Shown piece by piece: positions 16,494 to 25,677 of a stretch of 64,000 nt of DNA. Where the stretch lies: positions 3,809,471 through 3,873,470 of the forward strand of contig CP070815.1 of NCBI GenBank assembly GCA_020344215.1, read 5' to 3'. The stretch's first letter is position 1, and each line of letters begins with the position of its first letter. The notes under the pieces are model-generated. The model worked only from the letters and a program-made list of their open reading frames with translations, did not search any database and had not been told where the DNA came from. Made by a program: the position numbers and the translations under genes. The DNA is from Gemmatimonadota bacterium (GTDB lineage Bacteria > Gemmatimonadota > Gemmatimonadetes > Palauibacterales > KS3-K002).

Positions 16494-18485
16494 ATGAAGT
16501 TGGAGAGTGGTCCGGACGGGCCCGCGGTGCGTTTCGCGGGCCGAATCCTTTTCCTGACCGAGGATCCCGAGCTGATCAGGCGACAACTTGCCGGCGAGGA
16601 TCTCGACTGGGATATGTCGATCGAGTTGCGTGACGACATCTCGACGGACGAGATCACGCCGGGTTGGGTCTGCTACCATTACGACGAGAAGCTGGGCGAA
16701 TACCCGTATGTCGGGCTGGAGTGCGGGGGCGAGCGGCCCGTCGGCAGGAACGATGTGAAGAAGGGCGGCTTCGTCGCCTGTGTGTCGGGGAAGCGGCGCG
16801 GCAAGGGCTCGAGCCGGGAAGCGTCGCCGTTTGCGGAGCTTATGGCGGGGATCCGGGTGGTGATCGCGGAGAACATCGAGCGGATCTACCGGGAGAACTG
16901 CCAGAACTTGGGGCTGCTGACGTCCAGCGACTTCGGTCTGATCGAGCGGCTGCGGCGCGGCGCGGCGATCCCGCTCTCCGAGTTCACGGAGGGGACCGAT
17001 CCGATCACACGAGAGGTCATCGAGCGCGGTGGCCTCTTCGCCTATAACCGGGCGCGGCGCGAGGGTGATGTGGCACCGCCGCTCCCGGACACGCCCGGCG
17101 ACCGACCGCTGACCGTCGCCGAGAAGATCCTGGTCAGGCGTTGGGTGACCGACCTGACGAGGGGCGAGCTGGGAGTTGCTGCGGTGAAGCCAGGTGACAC
17201 GGGGTTCGTTAAGACGGACCTGCGCTTCTCGCACGAGTACGTGACGCCGATGGCGGCGGCCCTGTTCGAGAGTTACACGCCCGGAGAGAGGATACGCGAG
17301 AAGGACTCGGTGCTGCTGTTTCGCGATCACCTGGGGATGCTCGATCAGGTGATCTCCGAGGAGAAGAAGCGGCTGGGCCTGCTCGACCTGGCGGGCGGCC
17401 TGGCGGCGCGACAGAGAGAGTTCGCCGAGAAGCATGGTCTGCGTCTGCACGGCGACCTTGAGGATCGCATCGGTTCGGAGGGGATCTGCCACAGCGTGGT
17501 GCTGGAGCATTACGCGCTTCCGGGTCAGGTGATCGCGGGGACCGACTCACACACGCCGCACGCGGGCGCGGTGGCGACGGTGGCGTTCGGCGTCGGCTCG
17601 ACGGCGATCGCCAATGCTTGGCTGACGCAGGACGTGCGGCTGTCGGTCCCGGAGAGTGTAAGGATCAACGTCGTCGGCACGAAGTCGGACTTCGTGACGG
17701 CGAAGGACATCGCTCTGGAGTTGCTGAGGCGCCCGTTCGTGAGGGAGGGTGGCGCGATCGCCAAGATCGTGGAATGGGCCGGGCCCGCGGTAGCCTCGCT
17801 CTCGATCGATGAACGGGCCACGCTCACCAACATGTGCGCGGAGATCGGCGCGTTCACCGGGATCTGTGAAGCCGACGACAAGACCGTGGAGTTCCTGGTG
17901 GAGCGCCGTGGGATGGACGGCGGCGACGCGGAGCGTCTCTGCGAGGGCCTCAAGAGCGATTCGGGCGCGGAGTACGCGCATCAGATCGAGATCGATGCGT
18001 CGAAGCTGCGTCCGATTGTGGCGCTGCCCGGTGACCCGGGGAACGGCGTCTTCGTGGACGAGCTCGAAGGTCGGGTGGACATCGACATCGTCTACATAGG
18101 ATCATGCACGGGGTCCAAGCGCGACGACATGGACATGTACGCTCGCGTCTTCCAGGAGGGCAGGGAGGCGGGGCGCCGTATCCCCGATCATGTGACCTGC
18201 TATGTCCAGATGAGCTCGCTCGAGGTGGAGGACTACTGCCGCCATAAGGGATATCTCGATCTGTTCGAGGCGGTGGGCGGGAAGCTACTCGCCCCCGGCT
18301 GCGGTGCCTGCATCAACGCGGGCCCCGGCGTGAGCACGTCACCGGATCAGGTGACCATCGCATCGATCAATCGGAACTTCCCGGGCCGCAGCGGACCCGG
18401 GAAGGTCTACTTGGCGAGCCCGTACACGGTCGCGGCGAGCGCACTGGCTGGGCGAGTTGTCGCTTGGCAACCCGGCGCTCGGTAG
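16494..18485 (+). CDS. Aconitase-superfamily enzyme with LeuD-like swivel fused ahead of the LeuC-like core
   Basis: Hydro-lyases of this family interconvert hydroxy-acids using a [4Fe-4S] cluster. Residues about 1-190 form the swivel (small-subunit) domain: DISTDEITPGWV, then the SGKRRGKGSSREASP loop. Residues about 210-663 form the catalytic large-subunit part: TDSHTPHAG, IGSCTGSKRDD with the first cluster Cys, and LLAPGCGACINAGPG with the other two. Swivel-first order resembles AcnB without its HEAT domain. ATG 16494 has GGAG 6 nt upstream; ATG 16479 is an alternative. Substrate unclear: isopropylmalate, citrate or homologue. Confidence 0.88.
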   Translation: MKLESGPDGPAVRFAGRILFLTEDPELIRRQLAGEDLDWDMSIELRDDISTDEITPGWVCYHYDEKLGEYPYVGLECGGERPVGRNDVKKGGFVACVSGKRRGKGSSREASPFAELMAGIRVVIAENIERIYRENCQNLGLLTSSDFGLIERLRRGAAIPLSEFTEGTDPITREVIERGGLFAYNRARREGDVAPPLPDTPGDRPLTVAEKILVRRWVTDLTRGELGVAAVKPGDTGFVKTDLRFSHEYVTPMAAALFESYTPGERIREKDSVLLFRDHLGMLDQVISEEKKRLGLLDLAGGLAARQREFAEKHGLRLHGDLEDRIGSEGICHSVVLEHYALPGQVIAGTDSHTPHAGAVATVAFGVGSTAIANAWLTQDVRLSVPESVRINVVGTKSDFVTAKDIALELLRRPFVREGGAIAKIVEWAGPAVASLSIDERATLTNMCAEIGAFTGICEADDKTVEFLVERRGMDGGDAERLCEGLKSDSGAEYAHQIEIDASKLRPIVALPGDPGNGVFVDELEGRVDIDIVYIGSCTGSKRDDMDMYARVFQEGREAGRRIPDHVTCYVQMSSLEVEDYCRHKGYLDLFEAVGGKLLAPGCGACINAGPGVSTSPDQVTIASINRNFPGRSGPGKVYLASPYTVAASALAGRVVAWQPGAR

Positions 18486-18512
18486 TCGATCGGTCGGCAG
18501 TAGGTGCCGGTC

Positions 18513-19628
18513 TTACTGATTGCGGGTTAGCGGGCCTGGGGCCACGGCGCCGGCCAAGGCGAGGAGTACGATAACGAAGAGGCCGGTCAGGAAGATGTTG
18601 CGGCGCAGCATGCGGGCCGGCCTCAGCACTTCTTCGAGCTCGATGTCGGCGATAACCGCCCACCTCGCGCCCTCGAAGTCGACGGGGCCATAGGCCGAGA
18701 GTACCTCGACGCCGCGGTAGTCGATAGAACGGTCCACGCTGCTCTCACCGGCCAGCGCCCTTCGCACGGGTTCCGTATCGACAGTCCGCTCGAGCACGGC
18801 GGATGTATCGGAGAAGCGTGAATCGCTGCGCATCAAGAGGTCGTCACCGACGATGAACGTCTCACCGGTCTCGCCCATGCCGTCGGTATAGTGCATCTCC
18901 TCGTTGATCCGCTCTGGCGAGACCTGGAACGCCAAGACGCCCAGGAGCTCCCCGTCATCTTCGAAGATTGGGCCCGCGACAAAGGCGGCAGGCGCGCCCT
19001 CGCTCGGCTCGTAGTACTGGAAGTCGACGAAGGCCACATCGCCGTGCCGGCTGTCCCGTGCCTCGCGGAAGACCTCCGCAAGACCGGTCTGGCGCCACGG
19101 GCCGCTGACCAGGTTCGTGGCGAAGTCTTCCTCCTTAAGTTAGGTATAAAGGACGTTCCCCTCGGGGTCGATCAGGAGGGCGTCGTGGTATCCGAGAACC
19201 GTCAGGAAGCGATTGACCCGCGGGTGGAGGTTGGCGTGGAGCTCAGTGTAAAGCGAGCGGTCAGGCGCTCTGTCGTACTTGTGCCTGTCCCCTTCCGGGA
19301 GAGGGTTGTCGGTGACGTAGAGGCGCCCTACGACGCTCGCGGGATCGGGGCCGAGCTGTCGCCAGGCCGCTCGTAGTTGGCGTGCCGCGTCGCGCGGCGG
19401 TCCGTGGTCGCTCCACAGCACGACCTCCGACCGAATCGTCTCCAGGTAACCCTCCAGCGACGAGGTTCGAAGTTTCATGCGCAGGAGGAGCTCTTGTTCC
19501 GCCTCGCGGATGAGGTTTGCGGCCGCCCTCCTGTAGACGACGAACCCGATCAGCAGGCTGGCGACGACGGTCAGGCCGACGAGGCCGACCAGGTGCCGGT
19601 TGGGACGCTGCCACTCGCGCCACCTCAT
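18513..19628 (-). pseudogene. Cache-type membrane sensor with in-frame stop and missing output domain
   Basis: The N-terminal half has a transmembrane helix (LVGLVGLTVVASLLIGFVVY), a coiled part and the first half of an extracellular Cache domain. At codon 163 a TAA (19142-19140) interrupts it. The same frame then continues with LKEEDFATNL, DVAFVDFQYY and a second transmembrane helix (NIFLTGLFVIVLLALAGA). It ends at PLTRNQ, exactly where a HAMP domain would begin, so HAMP and any enzymatic output are lost. ATG 19628 overlaps the TAXI stop (ATGA). Probably a decaying sensor; two separate short proteins are less likely. Confidence 0.75.
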
Positions 19629-20920
19629 CTGTCGGTCCTCGCACCCGCCCCGCGGTCCGGGGTGCGGTCCCTGAGGAGGAGCCTGTCGCGAATCGACTCG
19701 TAGACGGACTCCCAGGTGAACGAGAAGATGTTGAACCCCTCGGCGGTGATACGGCCTTCCTCAGCGTCGTCGACGACCTTGCCCAGCACGGTCATGAGCG
19801 TGTCGCGGTGGCGGAGCAGCTGCTCGCGGTCGGCTGTCTCGGCCGCGAGGTGCCAAACCGCGAGTAGCTCGCGGTTGTAGTTGTCGAGCCGGCTCTTGCG
19901 CTTTTGTGAGGTGAGACGCAGGAGCCCGGAGCCGAGAAGGACGAAGAAGGAGAAGACGAGGGCGATCGGCTCGGCGTTCTCCTGGAAAAAGGACGGCTTC
20001 TCGCGGTCGTAGTAGCGTTGTGCTCCCGGATGGAGCGGCATGAAGATGCCGGTCGCCCGATCGGGCGCCGAGATGAAGCCGGCCAGCGGCGTGATGGCGA
20101 CCAGGTCGCGGCGTCTCTCGAACAGAGTGCTGGTAATCGTGTTGGCGACCCCGTGATCGAGCTCTGAGCTGGCGATGAGAAGCCGGGGCACGTCGGCGGT
20201 GGGCAGGTCGGCTTCAGGTAACGGCGGATGTCCGCGGTAGGATCCTTTAGGTATGATCCCCGTCTCGAGGGCGGGCTGGCGCAACCGCATCGCCGCCCCT
20301 TGATCGATCGGCACCAGGCGCGTTGGGATGCGCTCGATAAGCCCTCGTATGATCGGATTGCCCGGTGCACGTACCCTGAACACGGCATCGACGGCGCCCA
20401 CCTCGAGCGCAAACGCTGCCGCCTGTGCAGACATTGGGAGCGCGACCAAATCGGATGGCGTGAGGTCGTAGTGTTCGGACAGAAACCAGAAGGAGTCATA
20501 CTGCCCGCTGCCTCTAGGGGGCAGCGCGACCTTGTGCCCGCGTAGGTCTGCGACGCTCTCGATCGCCGAGCTCTGGGTGACGATCAGCTGAAAGGCGTCG
20601 GGATACAGCGGGGCGATGAGTCGTGCGGTGGGAGCGGTGCGGTTGTCGGAGTGGACGGTGGCGAGGTCGACCTGACCGTTCTCCACCAGCGTCATATTCT
20701 GGCCGGAGCCCTGGGTCTCCAGCAGCTCGATGCGGATCCTCGAGTTGTATCGGTGGGTCACCTCGGCGATGGCCCGGGCGAGCAGGAAGGCCTCGCCGTC
20801 CGTCGGGCCGGCGGCGATGGTGAGCACACGCTCCTGGCGCTGGTCGAACCGCCAGTGCACTGTGAGCATGGCGAGCACGACGAAGGCCGCGGCCAGCAGG
20901 GCCTTGAACCGGAAAGTCAT
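19625..20920 (-). CDS. TAXI-family TRAP-type solute receptor with membrane anchor and cytoplasmic tail
   Basis: After an N-terminal signal/anchor (ALLAAAFVVLAMLTV), the protein has the TAXI-type periplasmic binding fold: LTIAAGPTDGEAFLLARAIAE, TQGSGQNMTLVENGQVDLA and DLRGHKVALPPRGSGQY. Near residue 330 a second transmembrane helix (ALVFSFFVLLGSGLL) leads to a basic, helical cytoplasmic tail of about 80 residues. No TRAP permease gene lies nearby. It is coupled by ATGA to the truncated sensor gene, so it probably served signalling rather than uptake. ATG 20920 was chosen; ATG 20968 is possible. Confidence 0.85.
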   Translation of the reverse strand: MTFRFKALLAAAFVVLAMLTVHWRFDQRQERVLTIAAGPTDGEAFLLARAIAEVTHRYNSRIRIELLETQGSGQNMTLVENGQVDLATVHSDNRTAPTARLIAPLYPDAFQLIVTQSSAIESVADLRGHKVALPPRGSGQYDSFWFLSEHYDLTPSDLVALPMSAQAAAFALEVGAVDAVFRVRAPGNPIIRGLIERIPTRLVPIDQGAAMRLRQPALETGIIPKGSYRGHPPLPEADLPTADVPRLLIASSELDHGVANTITSTLFERRRDLVAITPLAGFISAPDRATGIFMPLHPGAQRYYDREKPSFFQENAEPIALVFSFFVLLGSGLLRLTSQKRKSRLDNYNRELLAVWHLAAETADREQLLRHRDTLMTVLGKVVDDAEEGRITAEGFNIFSFTWESVYESIRDRLLLRDRTPDRGAGARTDR

Positions 20921-21075
20921 GGGGGTAGCCTGCGATGGATGAGCGCGCGGTTCAAGATGGGCGGCCATCGGAGACAGCCGGGCCGCGGCGGTGGGCTGCT
21001 AACGCAACCCTTTCGGACATCGCTGTGTCATACGGTTGGAAGCGGGCAGACCGGTCACTCCGGTGAGGCAACTAA

Positions 21076-21618
21076 GTGGAAGAGCACCAGTTAGTTAGAC
21101 GGGCCGTGCACGGAGATCCTGCGGCGGAGCGCCGGCTGTACGACGCGCACGTGGATCGGATCTTCCGGCTGGCCTACCGGATGACCGGGGACGACGACCT
21201 GGCGCAGGAGTTCACCCAGGAGACGTTCATCCGGGCGTTCGACCGCCTGAAGCAGTTCCGGGGTGACTCGGCGCTTTCCACCTGGTTGCACGCGATCGCG
21301 GTCTCGGTGGTCTACAACGGGATGAGGAAGGTGACGCGGTTGCGTAAGCGGCAGGTCGATCTGAAGGAGACGAGCGGGAGACCTGTGAATCCGGTTGAAA
21401 CCGAGCCGGACCTGAAGGAGCGACTGGCAGCGGCGATCGACGATCTGCCCCTGGGATATCGGACGGTGTTCGTAATGCACGAGGTAGAGGGATACAAGCA
21501 CGAGGAGATAGGGGCTGCGCTGGGCGTGTCGACGGGTACGTCGAAGGCGCAGCTATCGCGGGCGCGTGCCAAGCTGAGGGAAGCGCTCGCGGATTTCGCT
21601 GAGGAGTGGACGTCATGA
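21076..21618 (+). CDS. ECF-type RNA polymerase sigma factor
   Basis: A 180-aa group IV sigma factor with region 2 (YRMTGDDDLAQEFTQETFIRAF and FRGDSALSTWLHAIA) and region 4 (LPLGYRTVFVMHEVEGYKHEE, then the helix-turn-helix GAALGVSTGTSKAQLSRARAKL). The start is GTG 21076. It heads an operon with an anti-sigma factor and two exported HEAT-repeat proteins, all joined by overlapping stop/start codons, so it likely transcribes this operon among other targets. Confidence 0.95.
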   Translation: MEEHQLVRRAVHGDPAAERRLYDAHVDRIFRLAYRMTGDDDLAQEFTQETFIRAFDRLKQFRGDSALSTWLHAIAVSVVYNGMRKVTRLRKRQVDLKETSGRPVNPVETEPDLKERLAAAIDDLPLGYRTVFVMHEVEGYKHEEIGAALGVSTGTSKAQLSRARAKLREALADFAEEWTS

Positions 21619-22274
21619 TGGACGATCGGTTTGACGACGTCTTGAGCGAGGCGGCGCGGGACTACAACGCGCCGCCCGAGACGCCGCGCGAGCTCATGTG
21701 GGCGCGGATCGAGGCGGTGCGTCGTGAGCGGGCGCGGAAGCGCCACCAACTCCGAGTCCTGTATTCCCCGTGGACACGCTGGGGGATGGGGCTCGCCGCA
21801 GCGCTGGCGATCGGTATCGGTATAGGTCGCTACACGATCGGCGGTGGCTCCGAAGAAGGTCGGGTGGCGGTGACGCCGGAGCCAGCCGTCGTGCCGGAGA
21901 CGCCGTCGGCTGCGCGGCTGGCGTATCGCTTGGCGGCGACGGAGCACTTGGGCCGTGCGGAGACGTTCCTCACGTCCTTCCGCCTGGACGCACAGGCCGG
22001 CGCGTCGGACCCGGAGTTCTGGCAAGGGGCGGGAGCGCTCCTCTCCAGCACGCGTCTGCTGCTGGATTCGCCGGCGGCGGACGACCCCGTGTTCAGAGAG
22101 CTGCTGGCGGAGCTGGAGCTGGTGCTCGTGCAGATCGTGCGGCTCTCGTACGAGCGGGGTGACGAAACCGAGTTGGATATGGTGACTGAAGGTCTTGAAC
22201 GGAGAGGCCTGCTGCCGCGCCTGCGCACGGCGATTCCCGCTGGGTCGGCGGTGGGCATGGAAGGAGTACTGTGA
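21615..22274 (+). CDS. Probable anti-sigma factor, single-span, without zinc motif
   Basis: The 219-aa protein begins with an acidic helical segment (FDDVLSEAARDY), continues with a basic helix and has one transmembrane helix (GMGLAAALAIGIGIG, about residues 57-72). The extracytoplasmic part is all helical. Unlike classic ECF anti-sigma factors it has no His-x3-Cys-x2-Cys and no cysteine anywhere. Identification rests on position (ATGA overlap with the sigma gene) and topology. Function is inferred. Confidence 0.7.
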   Translation: MMDDRFDDVLSEAARDYNAPPETPRELMWARIEAVRRERARKRHQLRVLYSPWTRWGMGLAAALAIGIGIGRYTIGGGSEEGRVAVTPEPAVVPETPSAARLAYRLAATEHLGRAETFLTSFRLDAQAGASDPEFWQGAGALLSSTRLLLDSPAADDPVFRELLAELELVLVQIVRLSYERGDETELDMVTEGLERRGLLPRLRTAIPAGSAVGMEGVL

Positions 22275-23668
22275 TGCTTAGAATGAATCGAACGATACCG
22301 ACGGTATTGGTGGGTGGCCTCCTCGCAGCGTGCCTGCCGGTGTCCGTGGCCGCCCAGGGGGTTGGACAGGGCGCGATTGAATACGCAGGGGCGGTCGAGA
22401 GCGCCTACCCGCAGGACCCAGCGGACTCGCTGTACCGCGCGGCACGGGAGTACCTGAACCGGGATAGGTACCGGCGGGCGGCGGAGCTCTTCGAGCAAGT
22501 CCACGCGCGCTACCCACGCTCCAGCTACGCTGCGGAGGCGCTGTACTATCAGGCGTTTGCCCTGTACCGGAGCGGGCGCGAGGCGGACCTGCACGCGGCG
22601 CAAAATGTGCTCCGGCATCTACAGCGGAGCTACGCGGAGTCGGAGGCTGCGCGGCGCGATGCCGAGGCGCTGCTGGCACGGATCGAGGGCAAGCTGGCTC
22701 GGCGTGGCGACGCCGCGGCCGGCGAGGAAGTCGCACGCAGGGCGTCGGGGATCGCAGCCGGTGTCCGGGCCGAGCCGTGTGAAGGTGAGGATGAGATCCG
22801 CATTGCCGCGCTCAACGCGCTTCTCCAGATGAACTCTGAGCAGGCGCTTCCGATCCTCGAGAGGGTGCTGGCCAACCGCGAGGACGACGCGTGCAGCGTG
22901 GAGATGCGGCGTAAAGCGGTGTTCCTGATGTCGCAGCATGTCGACGAGGAGACCCTCGACATTCTGCTCGACGTCGTGCGGAACGACCCCGACCAGGAGG
23001 TGCGCCACCAGGCAGTGTTCTGGCTCTCGCAGGTGCCGGGCGAGCGGACGGTAAACGCTCTGGAAGACATCCTGCAGAGCTCGGACGATCCGGAGCTGCA
23101 GCAGAAAGCGATCTTCGCGCTATCGCAGGTGCACAGCGAGCGGACGGGCCGGATCCTGCGCGACTACGCGATGGACGAGAGCGCGGATGTCGAGCTGCGG
23201 GCGCAGGCGATCTTCTGGCTCGGCCAGCAACACGACGTAGAAAACGTCGAGTTCCTGCGGCAGATCTACGCCAGCACGGACGAGCCGGAGATCAAAGAGA
23301 AGATCGTCTTCTCGTTGGCCCAGCTGGGCGACCGAGAGAGCATGGACTGGCTGCTGAGTGTGGCCGCCGATGCCGACGAGTCGATGGAGATGCGCAAGAA
23401 GGCTCTCTTCTGGGCGGGCCAGTCAGAGGCGCTGTCGATCGTGCAGATGGGTGAGCTCTACGAGGGGATGGAGGAACGGGAGCTCAAGGAGCAGATCATC
23501 TTCGCGCTGGCGCAGCGGCATGAAGATGAGGCGGTGGATTGGCTGCTGGAGATCGCCAGGGGCGAGGAGGACACCGAGCTTCGCAAGAAGGCGATCTTCT
23601 GGCTGTCGCAGTCGGACGATCCGCGCGTCGCCGAGTTCCTGCTTGAGATCATAGAAGGCGGGCAATGA
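22274..23668 (+). CDS. Exported TPR plus HEAT-repeat protein
   Basis: A signal peptide (VLVGGLLAACLPVSVAAQ) is followed by a TPR-like segment (about residues 50-110, SLYRAAREYLNRDRYRRAAE). Then come eight HEAT-like repeats of about 32 residues. Each repeat carries a core of the form K-A-[IV]-F-x-L-[SA]-Q (AVFLMSQ, AVFWLSQ, AIFALSQ, AIFWLGQ, IVFSLAQ, ALFWAGQ, IIFALAQ, AIFWLSQ). AAGGAG lies 7 nt before ATG 22274. It is the third gene of the ECF operon. It is probably a periplasmic binding scaffold; ligand unknown. Confidence 0.85.
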   Translation: MLRMNRTIPTVLVGGLLAACLPVSVAAQGVGQGAIEYAGAVESAYPQDPADSLYRAAREYLNRDRYRRAAELFEQVHARYPRSSYAAEALYYQAFALYRSGREADLHAAQNVLRHLQRSYAESEAARRDAEALLARIEGKLARRGDAAAGEEVARRASGIAAGVRAEPCEGEDEIRIAALNALLQMNSEQALPILERVLANREDDACSVEMRRKAVFLMSQHVDEETLDILLDVVRNDPDQEVRHQAVFWLSQVPGERTVNALEDILQSSDDPELQQKAIFALSQVHSERTGRILRDYAMDESADVELRAQAIFWLGQQHDVENVEFLRQIYASTDEPEIKEKIVFSLAQLGDRESMDWLLSVAADADESMEMRKKALFWAGQSEALSIVQMGELYEGMEERELKEQIIFALAQRHEDEAVDWLLEIARGEEDTELRKKAIFWLSQSDDPRVAEFLLEIIEGGQ

Positions 23669-24459
23669 TGAGAGCGTTGAGCGTGATGGTCGTCGGGGCC
23701 GCAGCGCTGCTGCTGGCTCCGGCAGCCTTTGGGCAGTCGATCGCTGACACGGTGGACGACGTGCGTGACGGTAAGGTGCGGATGAGCTTTGCGTCGCGGG
23801 CCGGCATCTGCGGTGACGGCTACAGCAGCATCTCGATGGACGGTGGCCGTGGCTGGCACATCCGGCGCGGCCACAGCGACGAATGGGAAGTGGAGTGCGA
23901 GCCGGGGCCGGTGCGGGTGGTCCTCAGGGTCCGGGAGCGCCAGGTGACGGGCGTCGACACGTACGTGGGCGGCCGCTGGCGGCCGGCCGGCTCGACCACG
24001 AGGGACCTGGGCACCGTGTCGGTGCAGCGAGCTGTGGACTACCTGCTGTCGCTGGCGCGCGGCTCACGTGGTGACGCGGGCAAGGAAGCGATCTTCCCGG
24101 CCATGCTGGCGGACAGCGTGACGGTCTGGCCGCAGCTCCTCGACATGGCGAAGGACGATGCTGTCCGGCGCGACACGCGTAAGAACGCCGTCTTCTGGCT
24201 CGGCCAGGCCGCAGCCGATGCGGCGACCGAGGGGCTGACCGAGATCGTGTACGACGACGATGCGGACCGCGAAGTCCGCAAGACGGCGATCTTCGCCCTG
24301 TCGCAGCGCCCGGATGACGAAGGTGTGCCGGCGCTGATCGAGGTCGTTCGGGCCCACGGCGACCCGGCTCTGGTCAAGAACGCGCTGTTCTGGCTGAGCC
24401 AATCGGACGATCCACGGGCCATCGATCTGTTCGAGGAGATCCTGCTCGGCCGGCGGTAA
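23665..24459 (+). CDS. Exported HEAT-repeat protein, shorter paralogue
   Basis: A signal peptide (VVGAAALLLAPAAFGQ) precedes a beta-rich N-terminal domain of about 100 residues with a pair of cysteines (GICGDG and VECEPG) that could form a disulfide. HEAT-like repeats with the same core as the upstream protein follow (AVFWLGQ, AIFALSQ, ALFWLSQ). ATG 23665 overlaps the previous stop. It is clearly paralogous to the upstream gene in its C-terminal half, suggesting the two act together in the envelope. Function unknown. Confidence 0.82.
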   Translation: MMRALSVMVVGAAALLLAPAAFGQSIADTVDDVRDGKVRMSFASRAGICGDGYSSISMDGGRGWHIRRGHSDEWEVECEPGPVRVVLRVRERQVTGVDTYVGGRWRPAGSTTRDLGTVSVQRAVDYLLSLARGSRGDAGKEAIFPAMLADSVTVWPQLLDMAKDDAVRRDTRKNAVFWLGQAAADAATEGLTEIVYDDDADREVRKTAIFALSQRPDDEGVPALIEVVRAHGDPALVKNALFWLSQSDDPRAIDLFEEILLGRR

Positions 24460-24467
24460 TCCGACCT

Positions 24468-25493
24468 CTATTCGACAATCGCTGGCGGCGAGAGAAGGCG
24501 GTCGCCGATCTCCGTTAGCTCGAGCTCGAGTAGCGTGCGGGGATCGAGCGCCGCCCCTTGCAGGTATAGCCCCCAATGAAGGTGCGGCCCGGTGACCCGA
24601 CCGGTCGCTCCGACCCGGCCGATGAGCTGACCTTTGTCCACCCACTGACCCTCCCTGACCGCGCGCTCCGAGAGGTGGAAGTAGCCGGTTACGAGCCCCA
24701 GCCCGTGATCGATGTAGACGGCGTTGCCGGAGTAGAAGAGCTCGCGGGCCAGTATGACGCGCCCGCTATTCGCCGCGTAGACCGCGTCGCCCGTGCGGCC
24801 GCGGATATCGAGGCCGGTGTGGCGGCTGCGCAGCTGGTTATTGAACAGGCGGCGCTGGCCGTAGGGGCTGGTGGTCGCGTCGTTGCGCGGGAGGATGAAG
24901 GCGCCGGTCCACAGCGGCCTCTTGGAGACGACCGCCAGGGCGGCGCGGATGATCTCGCGCTCGCGCCGGATTCGCTCCAGGCTCTGCTCGTCGGGTGCTG
25001 TGAAGCGGCTGGCGACGCTGAGCCCAGTGGTGGGGAAGTCCTGGCGTTCGACGAGCAACGAGAGATGCTGCGTGAGGCGCGTGCCGTCGATGAAGGTGAC
25101 GTTCACCTCGACCGGTACTGCGTCGGTGTTCAAGGGCACGGCAACCAGGCCGAAGTAGGCACCGCCCTTCAGGCGAGCGAGGGCGATTTCGTTGTCGCGG
25201 GCGCCGGCGGTCATCTCGAAGGCCGGCAGCCCCTGCGGCATGGGCTCCAAAGTGAGCACGGCAAGGGTGCCCTCCGCGGGTGTGGCCGGCGTCCAATGGA
25301 TGCGCGGTGCCAGGGGTCTCGGCGCAGCGGCGTCGGGCGGCGGTTCATCGAGCCTGATCGCGGCGGCCTGCGGGGCCTCAGGCGCAGGCAGCGGCTCCGG
25401 CGGATCGGGTATAGCGGCACAGCCGGCGCCGCCCAGCCCGGCAAGGATGGATGCTGTGAGCAGCACTGCGTCGACGTTGGGCAGATTGGGCAT
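24468..25493 (-). CDS. M23-family (LytM) metallopeptidase, probable lipoprotein
   Basis: M23 peptidases cut peptidoglycan cross-bridges. The zinc site is visible: His-x3-Asp in SRHTGLDIRG and His-x-His in GPHLHWGLY; AVYIDHGLGLVTGYFHLS lies between. The N-terminus at ATG 25493 has a hydrophobic stretch ending in LGGAGCAA, a plausible lipobox, then a Pro/Ala-rich linker. Predicted length is 341 aa. It converges on the HEAT operon with only 8 bp between stops. It probably acts in cell-wall remodelling. Confidence 0.88.
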   Translation of the reverse strand: MPNLPNVDAVLLTASILAGLGGAGCAAIPDPPEPLPAPEAPQAAAIRLDEPPPDAAAPRPLAPRIHWTPATPAEGTLAVLTLEPMPQGLPAFEMTAGARDNEIALARLKGGAYFGLVAVPLNTDAVPVEVNVTFIDGTRLTQHLSLLVERQDFPTTGLSVASRFTAPDEQSLERIRREREIIRAALAVVSKRPLWTGAFILPRNDATTSPYGQRRLFNNQLRSRHTGLDIRGRTGDAVYAANSGRVILARELFYSGNAVYIDHGLGLVTGYFHLSERAVREGQWVDKGQLIGRVGATGRVTGPHLHWGLYLQGAALDPRTLLELELTEIGDRLLSPPAIVE

Positions 25494-25677
25494 GAGGTCC
25501 GTATAGCTCTTCGTGCAACCTAGTCGCCGCCGCGGGCAAGCTACGGGAACATGCAAGGCGTTGGCCGCGATCACAAGTGAGGGCCGGGCATTAATTGATC
25601 GCGTACCCGGCCTGGACTAGCTTTTGACCTCAGACTCAGGTTAAGCATTGTAAGGCCCTAACCGGCGGTGAGTGGCG

